DNA of 64,000 nt. It comes from Utricularia gibba (taxonomy: Eukaryota > Streptophyta > Magnoliopsida > Lamiales > Lentibulariaceae). The notes beneath the pieces were generated by a model. The model saw nothing but the letters and a program-made list of their open reading frames with translations. It searched no databases and had not been told where the DNA came from. Made by a program: the position numbers and the translations under genes. Below, in pieces: positions 38,998 to 49,678 of the stretch (the first letter of the stretch is position 1; each line of letters opens with the position of its first letter). The stretch is from positions 8,351,501-8,415,500 of the forward strand of contig CM007989.1 in NCBI GenBank assembly GCA_002189035.1, in the 5' to 3' direction.

Positions 38998-39594
38998 TCA
39001 CTGAGCTCTGGTGGTGCAACGGGGGTAAACGGTGGAGCCGTTGATTGGCAAACGCAGCTCACAGTCCAGGCTCAGCCTCAGTGTTACGGGCGATATGACC
39101 CCGGCTGACCACCGCGTCCTGGTAGTGCCAGTCACCTCCACCACCACAATCCCTTGCCTCAGCTCACCGCTAAGCACTTCCGATTCTCGTGGATCCAGGG
39201 GAATCGGCGAAGATTGAACCACGTAGTTCAGCTGCAACGTTCGGTTCGCCGGGATTACGAAAGGTACGGCGGCTAATCGCGCGATTGTCCTGCCGTAGAA
39301 GATGAGGTTAAATGTTGTGCTGTAGAAGTTCGCAATCGCTCTGTGGTTGTCGTTCCTTGCTACGAGAATGATGGAGACTTGGATTGTAAGCAATCCAGAC
39401 TGGTCGAAATAGATGTTGTCGAGTTGGGACTGGGTGATGCTCATCTGGGGGACTCTAGGTTTTACGACTAGGTAAACGACGAAGATGGCGACGCCGGCGA
39501 TGATCACGGCGACGGTGATGACCGCGCAGATGATGGCAACGCACCATATGAGGGGGTTTGTGCGGCGGCGGGGACCGAGAACGGGTTTCGGCAT
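38998..39594 (-). CDS. NHL: NDR1/HIN1-like (LEA-2 domain) membrane protein
   Basis: A single exon encodes 198 aa. A short basic cytosolic N-terminus (MPKPVLGPRRRTNP) is followed by one membrane span (about residues 16-46). The LEA-2 domain then begins near PRVPQMSITQSQLDN, with beta-rich segments IQVSIILVARNDN, FYGRTIARLAAVPFVIP and VISPVTLRLSLDCELRL, ending with a Cys pair. This is the type II topology of plant NHL proteins, which sit at the plasma membrane and take part in defence and abiotic stress responses. The gene is intronless, as is common in the family. It is divergent from the PPR gene, with about 600 bases between start codons. Paralog identity cannot be given. Confidence 0.9.
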   Translation of the reverse strand: MPKPVLGPRRRTNPLIWCVAIICAVITVAVIIAGVAIFVVYLVVKPRVPQMSITQSQLDNIYFDQSGLLTIQVSIILVARNDNHRAIANFYSTTFNLIFYGRTIARLAAVPFVIPANRTLQLNYVVQSSPIPLDPRESEVLSGELRQGIVVVEVTGTTRTRWSAGVISPVTLRLSLDCELRLPINGSTVYPRCTTRAQ

Positions 39595-40198
39595 TGGATG
39601 ATTCAGGGCAGAAGAAGAACATCAGGGAGGATGAAACGAGGCGGTTGTGCTTTATCTCTGGATTGGAGATGGAGATAGATTTTGAGGTAATGGGAGGAGA
39701 TGGTTTTCGTATCTTCCTTCCCTTGGCAGAAAGTCTTCTTTATGATTCCCAGATAGTGAAGAAACTTGAGTATCACATCTGCAACCGCCAGTCAAGTTTC
39801 TGTTTTAGCTCTCAGACAACTTTTCATGGATTCTTCTCTCTTCTGTGATTGAACAACATCAACTAGTTCACTTGCATTGTGACCTTACTATACACAACTA
39901 TCAGGGAAACCTAAATTGAAGAAGCAAATTTCGCCAGATCACTTAAAAATGTGAACTTTATTAGCATGGAGGAACCATGGTGGATGGAGGCATATGGTTG
40001 CCAAGAAATGTAGCCCTTGTTGTCTTAATCCGCGTGATGAAATGCAATCAAGCAATGCACTTAAAATTGCCAAAGCCCAGGGCTTGATTCGGCGCCATGA
40101 AAAACTGAAAGTAGAAGTATCTTTCTAGTTACTCTGTTGGTTCGAGCGTTGGTTACAGAATTGCAAGACATGTTGCGAGAGCGAAGGTGCTGCTGGTG
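39595..40198. other. Divergent promoter region, NHL and PPR genes
   Basis: A shared upstream region of two divergent genes. No repeat or other element is recognised. Confidence 0.45.
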
Positions 40199-43072
40199 AT
40201 GTTCTATTCCAAGCTTCAGACACAAATCTCTAGTTCCATTTCCGTTCCCCACGGGGCTTCTTCATTTCCGCATACCCGTAGGTTTAGATCCATAATCTGC
40301 ACGTTTATCAACTATTCTAGGTGCTTTTCTGCAACCCCGCTTCGCGAATTGCTTGAATATGGAGGTTTTCCGGCCAAGATATCGCCTTTTCTTTCATCTA
40401 CAAGCTTTCGTCGCGAACCAGGTGACCGCATTTCTTATGCGTGCAACCTGTTTGAGAATATGCCTCAGCGAAGATACCTGCAGTGTGAATGGAATGGCTC
40501 CTGGGATTTATTCAAGATTTTTCAATATGTTAAAGAGGAGGCAACAAAAACTGGTGCTGCGATTGTGCACGCCTTGGCGCTGAAACAAGGCGCTTTGCTC
40601 AATTTGCGCGTGGCTACATCTCTTGTCACTGTATATTCAAGATGTGGAAAGCTTGAATCCGCACTGGATTTTTTCAACGAGGTTCTTATCAAAGATGTGG
40701 TGTTTTGGAACGCAATGATGAGTGCTTGTTCGGAGAACAAGTCTTTCCGGAGCACAACTACTCTATTCAGTGAGATGGTTGGCAAAGGGAATGCATTTGA
40801 TTCTACATCTCTGCTTATTTTAATTTCAGCGTTTTCAAATATGAAAAACCTTTCACAGGGTAAAGTTGTTCACGGATTGAGTATTAAAGCGAGGATGCTT
40901 TCTGATATAAAACTGAGTAATGCCGTGATCAATATGTATGCAAAATGTGGTGAGTTGAGATCATCAGTCTGGTTCTTTGAGGAAGTCGAATGTAAGGATT
41001 CAGATACATGGAACTCGATAATAAACGCTTACTTCTTTAACGGACGCCCTGAGCAGTCACTGTGCTACTTCAGATGGATGGCTTACTGCAATTATCAACC
41101 TGATGATATGAGCATTTCTTGCTCCATTGCTGCTTGTTCAGCATTGCAAGTGTTTGAAGTCGGTGTTACTATGCATGGGTGGAGTATCAAGACGGGGTAT
41201 GCAGTGGAAAACACTATTTCCGTGGGCAATTCTCTTATTTCATTCTATTCTCATCTCAGGGATATCAACTCAGCAGTAAGCATATTCAAGGCAATGGAGA
41301 CCAAGAATGATGTTTCGTGGAACGCCATCATTAAGGGCTATTTTCTTAATGGAGAATCTACAAAGGCATTTTCTTGTCTACGTAATATGCAGTTTGTCGC
41401 ATCAATACAGCCCAATCTTGCAACCGTGCTTACTACTCTTCCATTCTGTGCTGAGTTATTGCTGGTGAAGGAGGGGAAAGCTATTCATGGCTTTGTCCTA
41501 CGGATGCAGATGTCTCAAGACTTATCAGTTCGCAATAGTCTGACGAATATGTATGCAAAGTGCAACCTTTTGAAAGAAGCCGAGTACTTGTTCTTCACAA
41601 CACCAAATAAAGACTTGATTTCATGGAACACCATGGTCTTTGGATATGCTCACGGTGGTATGTCTTTGGATGCTATCCAATTATTCAAGAAACTGCTGTA
41701 TTGCAACTCAGCATGTTCCTTGGCAACGCTGTTAGCTATTACTCCAGCATGTGATTCTCCATATTTGTATCAGTTAGCAAAATCTATTCATGGTTGGAGT
41801 ATTAAGTCTGGATTTTCGCAAAAACTTTTCGGTTTGAATTCCTTGATGGACATGTATATCAGTTGTGGATCTCTTTCAGATGCTTTTACATTGCTCTTTA
41901 GCAACCCTGTTTGTACTGATGTTACTAGCTGGAACACAATACTCTCTGGCTGCACTCAGAAAGGCTATTTTCTGGATGCCTTGCGTTGTTTCGACTTTAT
42001 GAGGACGACATCCAGAGAGCACTGTGATTCTGTAACTATCATGAGTGTGCTGTTAGCTTGTGGTCATCTTGGATTAGGAGATCAAGGAAAGGTTATTCAT
42101 GGCCTCGCTCTTAAAACCGGAAATGTCATCGATATACATGTGCAGAATACGCTGGTGACTATGTATGGCAGACTTGGTGATACTGAGAGCGCAACATTAG
42201 CTTTCAACCTTGGTCATGATGGGAATCTTTGCTCGTGGAATTGTGTACTGTCTGCTCTTTCCCAGAATGAGGACGCTAGAAAAGCACTGGAACTATTTCG
42301 GTTCCTTGAATTCGAGCCAAATGAGACAACTTTTTCAACTATTCTTTCAGCCTGTGCGCAGCTCGGTGCCATCACTCTTGGAAAACAAATTCATGGACAA
42401 GTGTTCAGGTTATGTTTTGACAAGAATCCCTTCATATCGGCTGCACTCGTGGACATGTACAGCAACAGTGGACGGCTGGATGTTGCCGAAAAGGTTTTTA
42501 GAAACACACAAGAGAAGTCAGTTTCAGCCTGGAACTCCTTGGTGTCTGCCTATGGCTTCCATGGCTTTGGCGACAAAGCTATCCAGGCATTCGAAGAAAT
42601 GACTCGGATCGGGATCCACCCCACAGACAGCTCATTCACAAGCCTTATTTCATCTTGCAGCCACACAGGGCTGGTGGACACAGGGTTACTGTATTATGAT
42701 GTCATGCTCGAGAAGTTTAAAATGCGCCCTGCTATCGAACATCAAGTATGTGTTGTCCACATGTTGGGCCGGTCAGGTAGGCTCAGTGAAGCTCGTGAGT
42801 TCATCAAGAACTTGACGAGTGAACCAGATCCCGGCGTGTGGGGAGCTCTTCTGAGCAGTTGCAGCTTAAATGGGGATCTTGAGATGGGGAAAGAAGTAGC
42901 AGAAATCTTGTTCAAGTTGGAACCAGAGAATGTGAGTTACTATGTTACCTTGTGTAATATGTACATCGCTGCAGGAAGATGGGAGGAAGCTGTGGGAGTG
43001 AGAAATGCGATTCACAGCAAACAAGTCAAGAAACAAGTAGGCTACAGTATGATTGATACGGGATGCAGATGA
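40199..43072 (+). CDS. PLS/E-class pentatricopeptide repeat protein (At4g19220-like)
   Basis: This intronless gene encodes about 957 aa from ATG 40199. The N-terminus (MFYSKLQTQISSSISVPHG with Arg and Ser, no acid) fits mitochondrial targeting. About twenty PLS-type repeats follow, with recurring features such as LSNAVINMYAKCGELRSS, VRNSLTNMYAKCNLLKEA and SWNTILSGCTQKGYFLDALR. The C-terminal E/E+ region contains HQVCVVHMLGRSGRLSEARE and WGALLSSCSLNGDLEMGKEV, and the protein stops at QVGYSMIDTGCR without a DYW deaminase domain. Such proteins specify C-to-U editing sites in organelle transcripts and recruit a DYW partner. The closest remembered relative is the mitochondrial At4g19220; the target site is unknown. 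Confidence 0.92.
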   Translation: MFYSKLQTQISSSISVPHGASSFPHTRRFRSIICTFINYSRCFSATPLRELLEYGGFPAKISPFLSSTSFRREPGDRISYACNLFENMPQRRYLQCEWNGSWDLFKIFQYVKEEATKTGAAIVHALALKQGALLNLRVATSLVTVYSRCGKLESALDFFNEVLIKDVVFWNAMMSACSENKSFRSTTTLFSEMVGKGNAFDSTSLLILISAFSNMKNLSQGKVVHGLSIKARMLSDIKLSNAVINMYAKCGELRSSVWFFEEVECKDSDTWNSIINAYFFNGRPEQSLCYFRWMAYCNYQPDDMSISCSIAACSALQVFEVGVTMHGWSIKTGYAVENTISVGNSLISFYSHLRDINSAVSIFKAMETKNDVSWNAIIKGYFLNGESTKAFSCLRNMQFVASIQPNLATVLTTLPFCAELLLVKEGKAIHGFVLRMQMSQDLSVRNSLTNMYAKCNLLKEAEYLFFTTPNKDLISWNTMVFGYAHGGMSLDAIQLFKKLLYCNSACSLATLLAITPACDSPYLYQLAKSIHGWSIKSGFSQKLFGLNSLMDMYISCGSLSDAFTLLFSNPVCTDVTSWNTILSGCTQKGYFLDALRCFDFMRTTSREHCDSVTIMSVLLACGHLGLGDQGKVIHGLALKTGNVIDIHVQNTLVTMYGRLGDTESATLAFNLGHDGNLCSWNCVLSALSQNEDARKALELFRFLEFEPNETTFSTILSACAQLGAITLGKQIHGQVFRLCFDKNPFISAALVDMYSNSGRLDVAEKVFRNTQEKSVSAWNSLVSAYGFHGFGDKAIQAFEEMTRIGIHPTDSSFTSLISSCSHTGLVDTGLLYYDVMLEKFKMRPAIEHQVCVVHMLGRSGRLSEAREFIKNLTSEPDPGVWGALLSSCSLNGDLEMGKEVAEILFKLEPENVSYYVTLCNMYIAAGRWEEAVGVRNAIHSKQVKKQVGYSMIDTGCR

Positions 43073-43274
43073 AATTTTGTACTAGAAGGCCCGATTCAGG
43101 GTATGTTTTAATGGAGAACCACCAACGGTTAATCTGTATATGCTTGCCTAAAGGGCAAGTCCAATATCATTCATAACTAACTGGAATTCACCCTTGAAGG
43201 ATACTCAAGAATGAACCCGAGTTATTCACACAGGTCTGAGTAGATAATAGTGACTCTTCTGTAGATCCTCATCA

Positions 43275-43923
43275 TCACTTCCACTTCTTGAATTTTCCTC
43301 CAAACATTCCGTGCTTCCCACCCTTGTGCTTTCCGAACTTACCATGCTTGAACTTGCCGTGCTTTCCATGGCCATAGTGGCCGCCCATGCCATGCCCGTA
43401 GCCACCCACGCCGTGGCCGTAGCCCCCCATGCCGTGGCCGTGGTGAGATGCACCATGCGCCATATGATGAGCGCCCATTGCAGCAGCTGCTGCTGCAGCG
43501 CCTCCCGCTATGACTGCGCCTAACGACCCCCCTGAAATGAAAATCTCTCTTTACTTTCGAGGTGAACATAAATATTTACACATGCAAAAGGACTTGCAAT
43601 TTACAAGACCAAGACCATTGGGAAACCAGTCAAGCAAGCACACATACTCAGCAGTTTTATGTAGTAAATCTGGGGGAAAAACCTGCGTGATGTGGAGCAT
43701 GGCCTCCTGGATATGCAGCTGGTGGATATCCCGATGGGGGATAACCGGCCGGTGGGTAACCGTACTGAGGAGGATAGCCTTGTGGAGGGTATCCTGAGGG
43801 TGGATAGCCTTGAGGAGGGTAACCACCAGGATACTGCTGTGGTGGATAACCGCTGTGGTGATGAGAGAACAAGCCCTTGTCAGATTCATCTTCTTTGTGA
43901 TGCTTATCTTTACCACCTCCCAT
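43275..43923 (-). CDS. Glycine-rich protein A3-like (XYPPX repeat, Gly/His-rich tail)
   Basis: Two exons on the minus strand, 43923-43683 and 43531-43275, encode 165 aa. The acidic/basic N-terminus (MGGGKDKHHKEDESDKGL) is followed by about ten GYPPQ/GYPPSGYPPA-type repeats (residues about 24-70). An Ala/Gly hydrophobic segment (AVIAGGAAAAAAAMG) comes next, then a Gly/His/Lys-rich tail built of GHGMGGYGHG and KHGKFKHGKFG units. This is the plant glycine-rich A3-like family, with homologues in carrot and Arabidopsis. Their role is uncertain; membrane association and stress responses have been proposed. The His-rich tail could bind metal, but this is inference. The upstream region (43924-44500) probably contains leader and intron sequence. 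Confidence 0.88.
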
Positions 43924-44791
43924 TTTCTAAACCGAAACTGCACCAGAGAGAAAGGCATCAGGCATTTATCACTCATTTTACAGTAGACACCCGATCACAA
44001 AAAGATCCCAAATAATCCAAAACCCCTGATTCAACTCCTCTCATCGTGTAACCAAATCCAAATCAGCGAAATCAAACAAAAAGTGCCCAGCGATCGAAAC
44101 AGGGGAAAGCATGTCATCTCTGATCAACTTAAAGACACCAGTTTCATTAAAACCGCGATCACTCACCATGAACCATACAAAAAAAGAAGGAAACTTTAGC
44201 AACATCAAGCAAAAAGTGCCCAGCGATCGAAACAGGGGAAAACATGGGTCATCCCTTATCATCTCAAAGACATCAATTTCATTAAAACCACGCTCATTCA
44301 TCATGAACCATACAAAAAACGAAGGAAACTTTAGGGAACAGTTCCAGCGAACCCAGAAAAGTAGCGCAGGAAAAACCGAACAAAATACCTTTGAACTGAT
44401 TCGAAGGTTATGCTTCCGATCCAGAACTGAATCGGGACAACGACCAAATATATGGATTGCCAACACTGGGGCCCACCTCTTTGATTCTACGCGTTTCTTG
44501 GGCGCGTAGTACACGCGTCACGACTTTCATTCCGTCCGCGCCAAATCCCAAACCTAAACGCCGTTGAGATTCCGTTTTCTTTCTTTATTTATTTTTTAGA
44601 AGGAATAGTCGTAAAATAACACCAACAACGCAACTGTTTGCTTTCTATTCCGCCCAGAAGACCAAGAGATGATCACGAGCATAAAAACATGTTAGCGAAC
44701 AGAGTCTTCCTAGAGACTACCTAAAGACACCGGACATCTGCCTCAATCCCCATTGCCTCGAAGCCATCCAATAAGCATGGCTCCGCTTGCT
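43924..44791. other. GRP-A3-like leader/promoter and uS11m 3' flank
   Basis: No coding gene. It holds the 133-base tandem duplication at 44071-44335, probably within the leader or leader intron of the minus-strand GRP-A3-like gene. Confidence 0.5.
44071..44335. repeat. ~133-bp direct tandem duplication upstream of GRP-A3-like gene
   Basis: Copies at 44071-44203 and 44204-44335 begin ATCAAACAAAAAGTGCCCAG and ATCAAGCAAAAAGTGCCCAG. They share CGATCGAAACAGGGGAAA, TTTCATTAAAACC, CATGAACCATACAAAAAA and GAAGGAAACTTTAG. Scattered substitutions show it is not brand new. Confidence 0.93.
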
Positions 44792-45854
44792 CTATATGCG
44801 GCGCTTCTTTGGAAGACGACACCCGTTGTGCGGTTTGCGGGTCGTGTCCTCCAGGTACACGACGGGGTTCCTGTCTCCCCTCGAGTTGGTGAACCCATCT
44901 TTGAAGGCCAGGATCGCTTCCTTCTTTCTCCTGAACAAACACTTCCCACTGACTTTAACCACCACTGATCTAGTCTTCATCTGCCTCACTCGACGTCCTA
45001 TGTCCTCGGCAGCTGCCTCCCCCGAGTATCTTGTGAGTTTGCCTCCTTTGCCAGCCAACTTCCCGGCGGAAACCCCCACCTTTTTGTTGCCTTGAGCATC
45101 AGTCAGTGTCACGAAAGCATTGTTGCGCAAGAGCTTTATGTGGACTACATCAGCATTCGTCTCAAGAGGAGGTCGATTGAACATTGGCCCTCCTCCAGGT
45201 AGACCGGGCATACTTTCCCGGGGTAATCCCAGTGAATATGTCATGTTTCCGGGAGACCTTCCTGCAACATCCCTGGCCAGTTCACCAGAGTGGATGGAAC
45301 GCCAGAAGCTCAATGCCATAGTTCCAGTGAATTTTGGGTAAGAAACAGAGTCAGTACATGGCCCAATCCTAGGGTCCTTGGGACCTGCAGCTGCAAACGG
45401 AGAACACATGAGAATAATTCAAATAACCATTTTGGGCTTTATAAATCAGGAAAACACAGCTCGACTGAACTGATCTTTGTAAACAGGAGAAACATTAAGC
45501 CCCGGCTTTTTGCATACTCTGATGCGTTGAAGGAAGAAGATGACCATTTTATGCATATAATCAATCCCTCCAAAAAATACCTCGACAGCAGGCAGCCCCA
45601 AGAACAAAACACCCATGACATACAAGCCCCAAAACGCTCACCCATCAACAGAGGTGACAATAAGACGCCAGTATAACAACAAAAATCGATATAATCCACC
45701 ACTCTCGATAAATGAACTCCAAGAACACAAGAATAAGCAACCGACCACAAATTAAACGAGTCGTGGACGACAACCCAGATCCTGCATCGCCGGCCACAGC
45801 CCGCCCGATCAACCCGAGTCGAGAGGCAGAGCTGAGAAGAGATCTGCGGAGCAT
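44792..45854 (-). CDS. NFD3: Mitochondrial ribosomal protein uS11 (NFD3-like)
   Basis: Two exons on the minus strand are proposed: 45854-45746 (MLRRSLLSSASRLGLIGRAV, a mitochondrial presequence) and 45390 (or 45384)-44792, about 235 aa. The second exon has a plant-specific extension (SVSYPKFTGTMALSFWRSIH) and then the uS11 fold: DVVHIKLLRNNAFVTLTDAQ, GNKKVGVSAGK, AAAEDIGRRVRQMKTRSVVV and the basic end HNGCRLPKKRRI. This matches Arabidopsis NFD3, the small-subunit uS11 of the mitoribosome needed for polar nuclear fusion. The donor of intron 1 (TGTG|GTCGG) is weak but is the one that joins in frame. The acceptor has two AG choices (TTTGCAG and GCTGCAG) six bases apart. Confidence 0.85.
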
Positions 45855-46553
45855 GCTGCCCGGATTTCCAACGCCGAGCTTGGAATTGATGTCCGTAACC
45901 TAAACTCTTGTTGAACTCCCCACGGGCCGAGGCCCAACAAATACCTATCCCCTAAGAGTTGGGCCCAGAACATGCTCCATTATTTATTTGCGCAGTGCAT
46001 TGTTCCTCGAGCAGGATCGAAACTGATGGTTGAAAGAACCAACAAATGACTCGAAGCTTGCAGTAAATCAGGGTACCCCCCAGGGGAGTAATTGAAAGAA
46101 CAAACTGCAGACGAGCAACAGTTGAATAGGCAACAGAAATTGCCAGTCACACACTGAACATCAACTTATCCAACATTCCTAGAAGCTTGGCCCAACACAT
46201 TTCATGCGCTGCTGACACAAGATGCTCATTTGCCAGAAGAAACTGTGGTATTTCGTGAAGCAGACAGACAGAGACCATGCGTTTATGGATATGTGGTCGA
46301 AGGTGAATGCAGAGGGAGAAACACAGGAAACTGCAACCCCACAGATTGTTGAACAAGGAAACAAAGAAGATGAAGGTGGCAACAGAAACCAGGAAGAGCA
46401 GGATACAACGCGATTATTCAGGACATGGGAATCAAGTTTACAGGAAACACAAGTTTGCAGCAAACAAATACAAATCGAAAACCATGGATATTTTATTCGA
46501 GAAACGAGCAAAAAGCAAGAGCTCTCCCGAGATAGACCTGGATGTTGGAATGA
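45855..46553. other. uS11m promoter and GRF-A 3' flank
   Basis: No gene is seen; short frames here have no recognisable features. Confidence 0.5.
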
Positions 46554-47785
46554 TCAGCTAGAATTTGGAAACTCACCGTTCTGTGAGTAGGCACTCCCTG
46601 AAGAGAAGTCAGAGGAACCCCTGGGAATCGAGATGGACAGTTGAGTTGAGGAGAAGATGTTCTTTTCAGTCCCATCCACGGACCAAGATGATTCTTTCAT
46701 GCTCGGCCACTCATTGAAGAAAGGATGAACGGCGTGCTGCTCTTGCTTTCCGGGGCCGATATCATTTCCCAGAAAGCAGTGATGCTGCCTCTGTTTGGTA
46801 TCCACGGGGTCGAAAGCATGGGCCAGGTTCTGGTGCGTGGAGTTGGAGCTTTGCAACAAGGAATCGGCTTCTGGTTTCAGTAACGAAGTCGAAGACACTT
46901 GAGATGGCATCAGCCTCCAAGAGTTGGTTCCAGCACCAGAAGAGGTCTCCGAAGGGAAGGTGTGATCATCGGTTTCAGAACCCAGCCCTGGATTGTACCT
47001 GCAGACCAAGGCATCCCCATAAGCTCAGACGCCGCATGCCGAGTGCTCAAACTGAGAAACCAGAGGCAACAACACGAAAACAACACCTTAATTCTTTGTT
47101 ATCAATCCCATATGGGAGATTAGCCATCTGGAGCTTCGACAATCTGCCCCCGTAAGAGGATCCATCAGAACAACCTGAGGAATACAAGGCCATGTTTTGA
47201 AAGCTGCTGCTGCCACCAATTTGGAGGCTTATTGTGTTAGTAGCAGAACCGCTAGAGATCTGAGTCATTGCAGTAGGCAACGGCTGGGACGTAGATTGAG
47301 ATTCCACAGGCTTTCTTGAACGGTTGCGACCACGATGCATATGCCGCTCGCAATACTTTGAGTCCGGATGTGCATCTTTTGAACATCTCCACTTCTTCCC
47401 ATCCGTCCTTCGGCATCTCCCAGGCTCAGGATCAAACTTCTTCCCGTAATACGAGACATAACCCACTGCATAAATAAACAAAAGATTAAAGTAGGTGCAA
47501 TGTACAGCATCAGGAAAAATGGCATAGAAACCAAGCACGAACACACAGGGATAGATGAGTACATGAAGGATGGTGGAAGAGGCGTGCAGAAATGGCATCG
47601 AAACTGTGGCGAATGGGCATAACAAGATCTGGAGGCACAGGCACACCAGCTACCAGGTACTTGAATATCATGGCTTGGTGCTCCAGCTCCTGCCATTGCC
47701 CTGCAGTGAAAGGTGGTCGATAACCACCATACCCTCCATCTCGACCGCTTCCAATTGCCAAGGAAGTAGACGCAGTCTCACTCAT
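46554..47785 (-). CDS. GRF: GROWTH-REGULATING FACTOR, tandem copy A
   Basis: Three exons on the minus strand, 47785-47563, 47465-47087 and 46998-46554, encode 348 aa. The QLQ domain spans about residues 26-61 ([20 protein letters not shown]), the GIF co-activator binding surface. The WRC domain is at about residues 79-122 ([20 protein letters not shown] with zinc ligands C-C-C-H). Introns fall at the positions usual for the family, the first just before the YGKKFDPEP block. The C-terminal half is Ser/Asn/Gln-rich, consistent with transactivation, and ends with [19 protein letters not shown]. An intact miR396 site lies at 47302-47322 in exon 2, so post-transcriptional repression in mature tissue is expected. 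GRFs promote leaf and meristem cell proliferation. It is a tandem paralog of the gene at 49679-51041. Confidence 0.95.
47302..47322 (-). promoter_or_regulatory. miR396 target site in GRF-A
   Basis: The 21-base coding-strand site begins CGTTCAAGAAAG and ends CCTGTGGAA. It encodes the RSRKPVE stretch directly after the WRC domain. This is the conserved miR396 cleavage site of plant GRF mRNAs. Confidence 0.92.
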
Positions 47786-49678
47786 TTGCGCCGCTTTGTA
47801 AATGCAAAACCGCCTTCAGCAAGATCCAGAACCTCTTTCACCTTAACCGGGTCCTCATTTCATTTTCTTTTAATCTGCGTTCATGACCTACACAAAAAGG
47901 TCAGAAGTCTAAACCCCTTTCCGAGAGCTTGGAAACATTCATTCATTACACGGGTTTGCTCTGCAACCATAGATTTTCCGATGCTAAGATTCGTGATATT
48001 CTCTCATTTTTTAAAAAATTTGAACCGAAACGATACAGAAAATTTACTCAACATAAAATATGCTGACAGCAGCAGCAGGCCATATACATTATTTCAAAAG
48101 AGCTCAAGTTGCAATCTTTGTTTTTCACCTCATAGAAGAACAGTTGTTGGACTAGCGAGAAGAACCCATAGAGAGGAAACAGCCCATAAACATCCAAACG
48201 CACAAGAGGTGCAGCCAAGATTTTTTCTTTTTTTTTTTAAATGCTGGTTTCAGACAAAACAAAATAGCATAGCTAAGAGAAAGAGCCTCGACAACTCTTC
48301 ATCCACCATCCACACACAGAGAACGCAGATCTAGGGCTTCTCCAAACATGGAGGACAAACTTCCTATAGAATAAAGACGAGGAAATAAAAGAAGGTTGAT
48401 GTCCCCTCAAAAAAAAAGATGCAATCTTTCAAGTACCCCGAAACCATCTGAAGTCAATAGATAAGAGTTGAGCGACTGTTTCTTAAAACTTGAAAAACTT
48501 ACTTGGGCATCAGCCATTTGTTCGGCGACTGGCGGTAGGGAAAATCTCACAGATATCCCGGTTTATGAAGAAAGTCTCGGAGAGCTTTAGTGAACCAGGA
48601 AGAAGAAGAAGATGCTTGTTCCCCAATGTGCTGGCTGCTCAGATCAAGAGGGGTATATAATAATAAATAATAATACTAACAAACCCTCCATTTTTTTTTC
48701 TTGCATCGGACTCATACACAGAATCGTACCCAAGAGACACTCGGCAAGTTATGGAGAGTGACAGATCTTAGGAGCAATGCCATGTTCACCTCTTTAAAAG
48801 ATTCCCAATTTTCGGCTTCATACAACAACACACGAATGTTTGTTCATACAACTGGCTACCCACATACTCTACACACAATCAACTTGGTAGTATCAAAAAC
48901 TCGACCCCCGGATCCAGATCAATATGTGTTGGTGTTTACCCACTCGGGAGTTGTAAAAAATGCTCCTAAAGATACAGTATCGAGGATGGGCTTAGCTTCT
49001 GGATGTGGAGTGCTTCTTAGGAGGGGCATGGATGGGTTGTGGGAGGCAGATTGGTTGGGTGTGGTCACGGAGAGAGCGTCATTATGTGTCTGGAGCTCGT
49101 GGTGGTCCCCTGATGTTTACGCATCATGTAATAACACGATGAACAACAACTAGATCTCCATGAATTTTCTTCGAGATATTAACTTCAGAAATAAAAAAAG
49201 AAACAAACACTTGCAAGAAACTGTCTTCAAGTTGAAAAGATTCCAAGTGTGGAGAAAAAGACCAACTTGCATCACATAAAGAGACACCAAGGCATCAATG
49301 TTCCTTTCTTTTTTCACCTCATCCCCCCTCTTGCCCCCTCCAAGGCAGTCTCCCCGACATGATTTTGAGCTGTTCACTTTCGTTCTGTTGTTTTTCTTTT
49401 TTCAGATACTTTACATTGAAAAAATCACAAAATGGTAATGTATTATCTCCAAATCCGACCGCATAGTCGATCCGCCCCGTTCCACAACATTTATAAGCAA
49501 AAACACATCAGAATAGGGAGCAAAACAGAGTCACTGACAGGAACGGTCACAGATATTCTTTTGTGATCGAACTTGCATTTGCAATTGCACTTCCAAGTTA
49601 AAATGGCAAGAGAACTACACGAATGTTTGATGAGGAAAGAAACAAAAGATCCCTTGAGATGAAATAAGAAGGATGGTG
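47786..49678. other. GRF-A leader and promoter, duplicated with GRF-B
   Basis: No separate gene. The leader segment 48246-48550 matches 51461-51770 upstream of GRF-B: shared TTTCAGACA, GCGCAGATCTAGGG-like, CCAAACATGG and GAGGAAATAAAAG blocks. A leader intron donor (CCCAA|GTAAGT) lies at 48503/48502. The promoter segment 49010-49280 matches 52010-52275 (GGGGCATGGATGGGT, GGTGGTCCC, GGAGAAAAAG blocks). The whole gene-plus-promoter unit was therefore duplicated. Confidence 0.75.

Noticed and set aside
47570..48334. A 254-codon plus-strand frame across GRF-A exon 1 and leader
   Set aside because: It runs antisense to the QLQ exon and the leader, with no family features.
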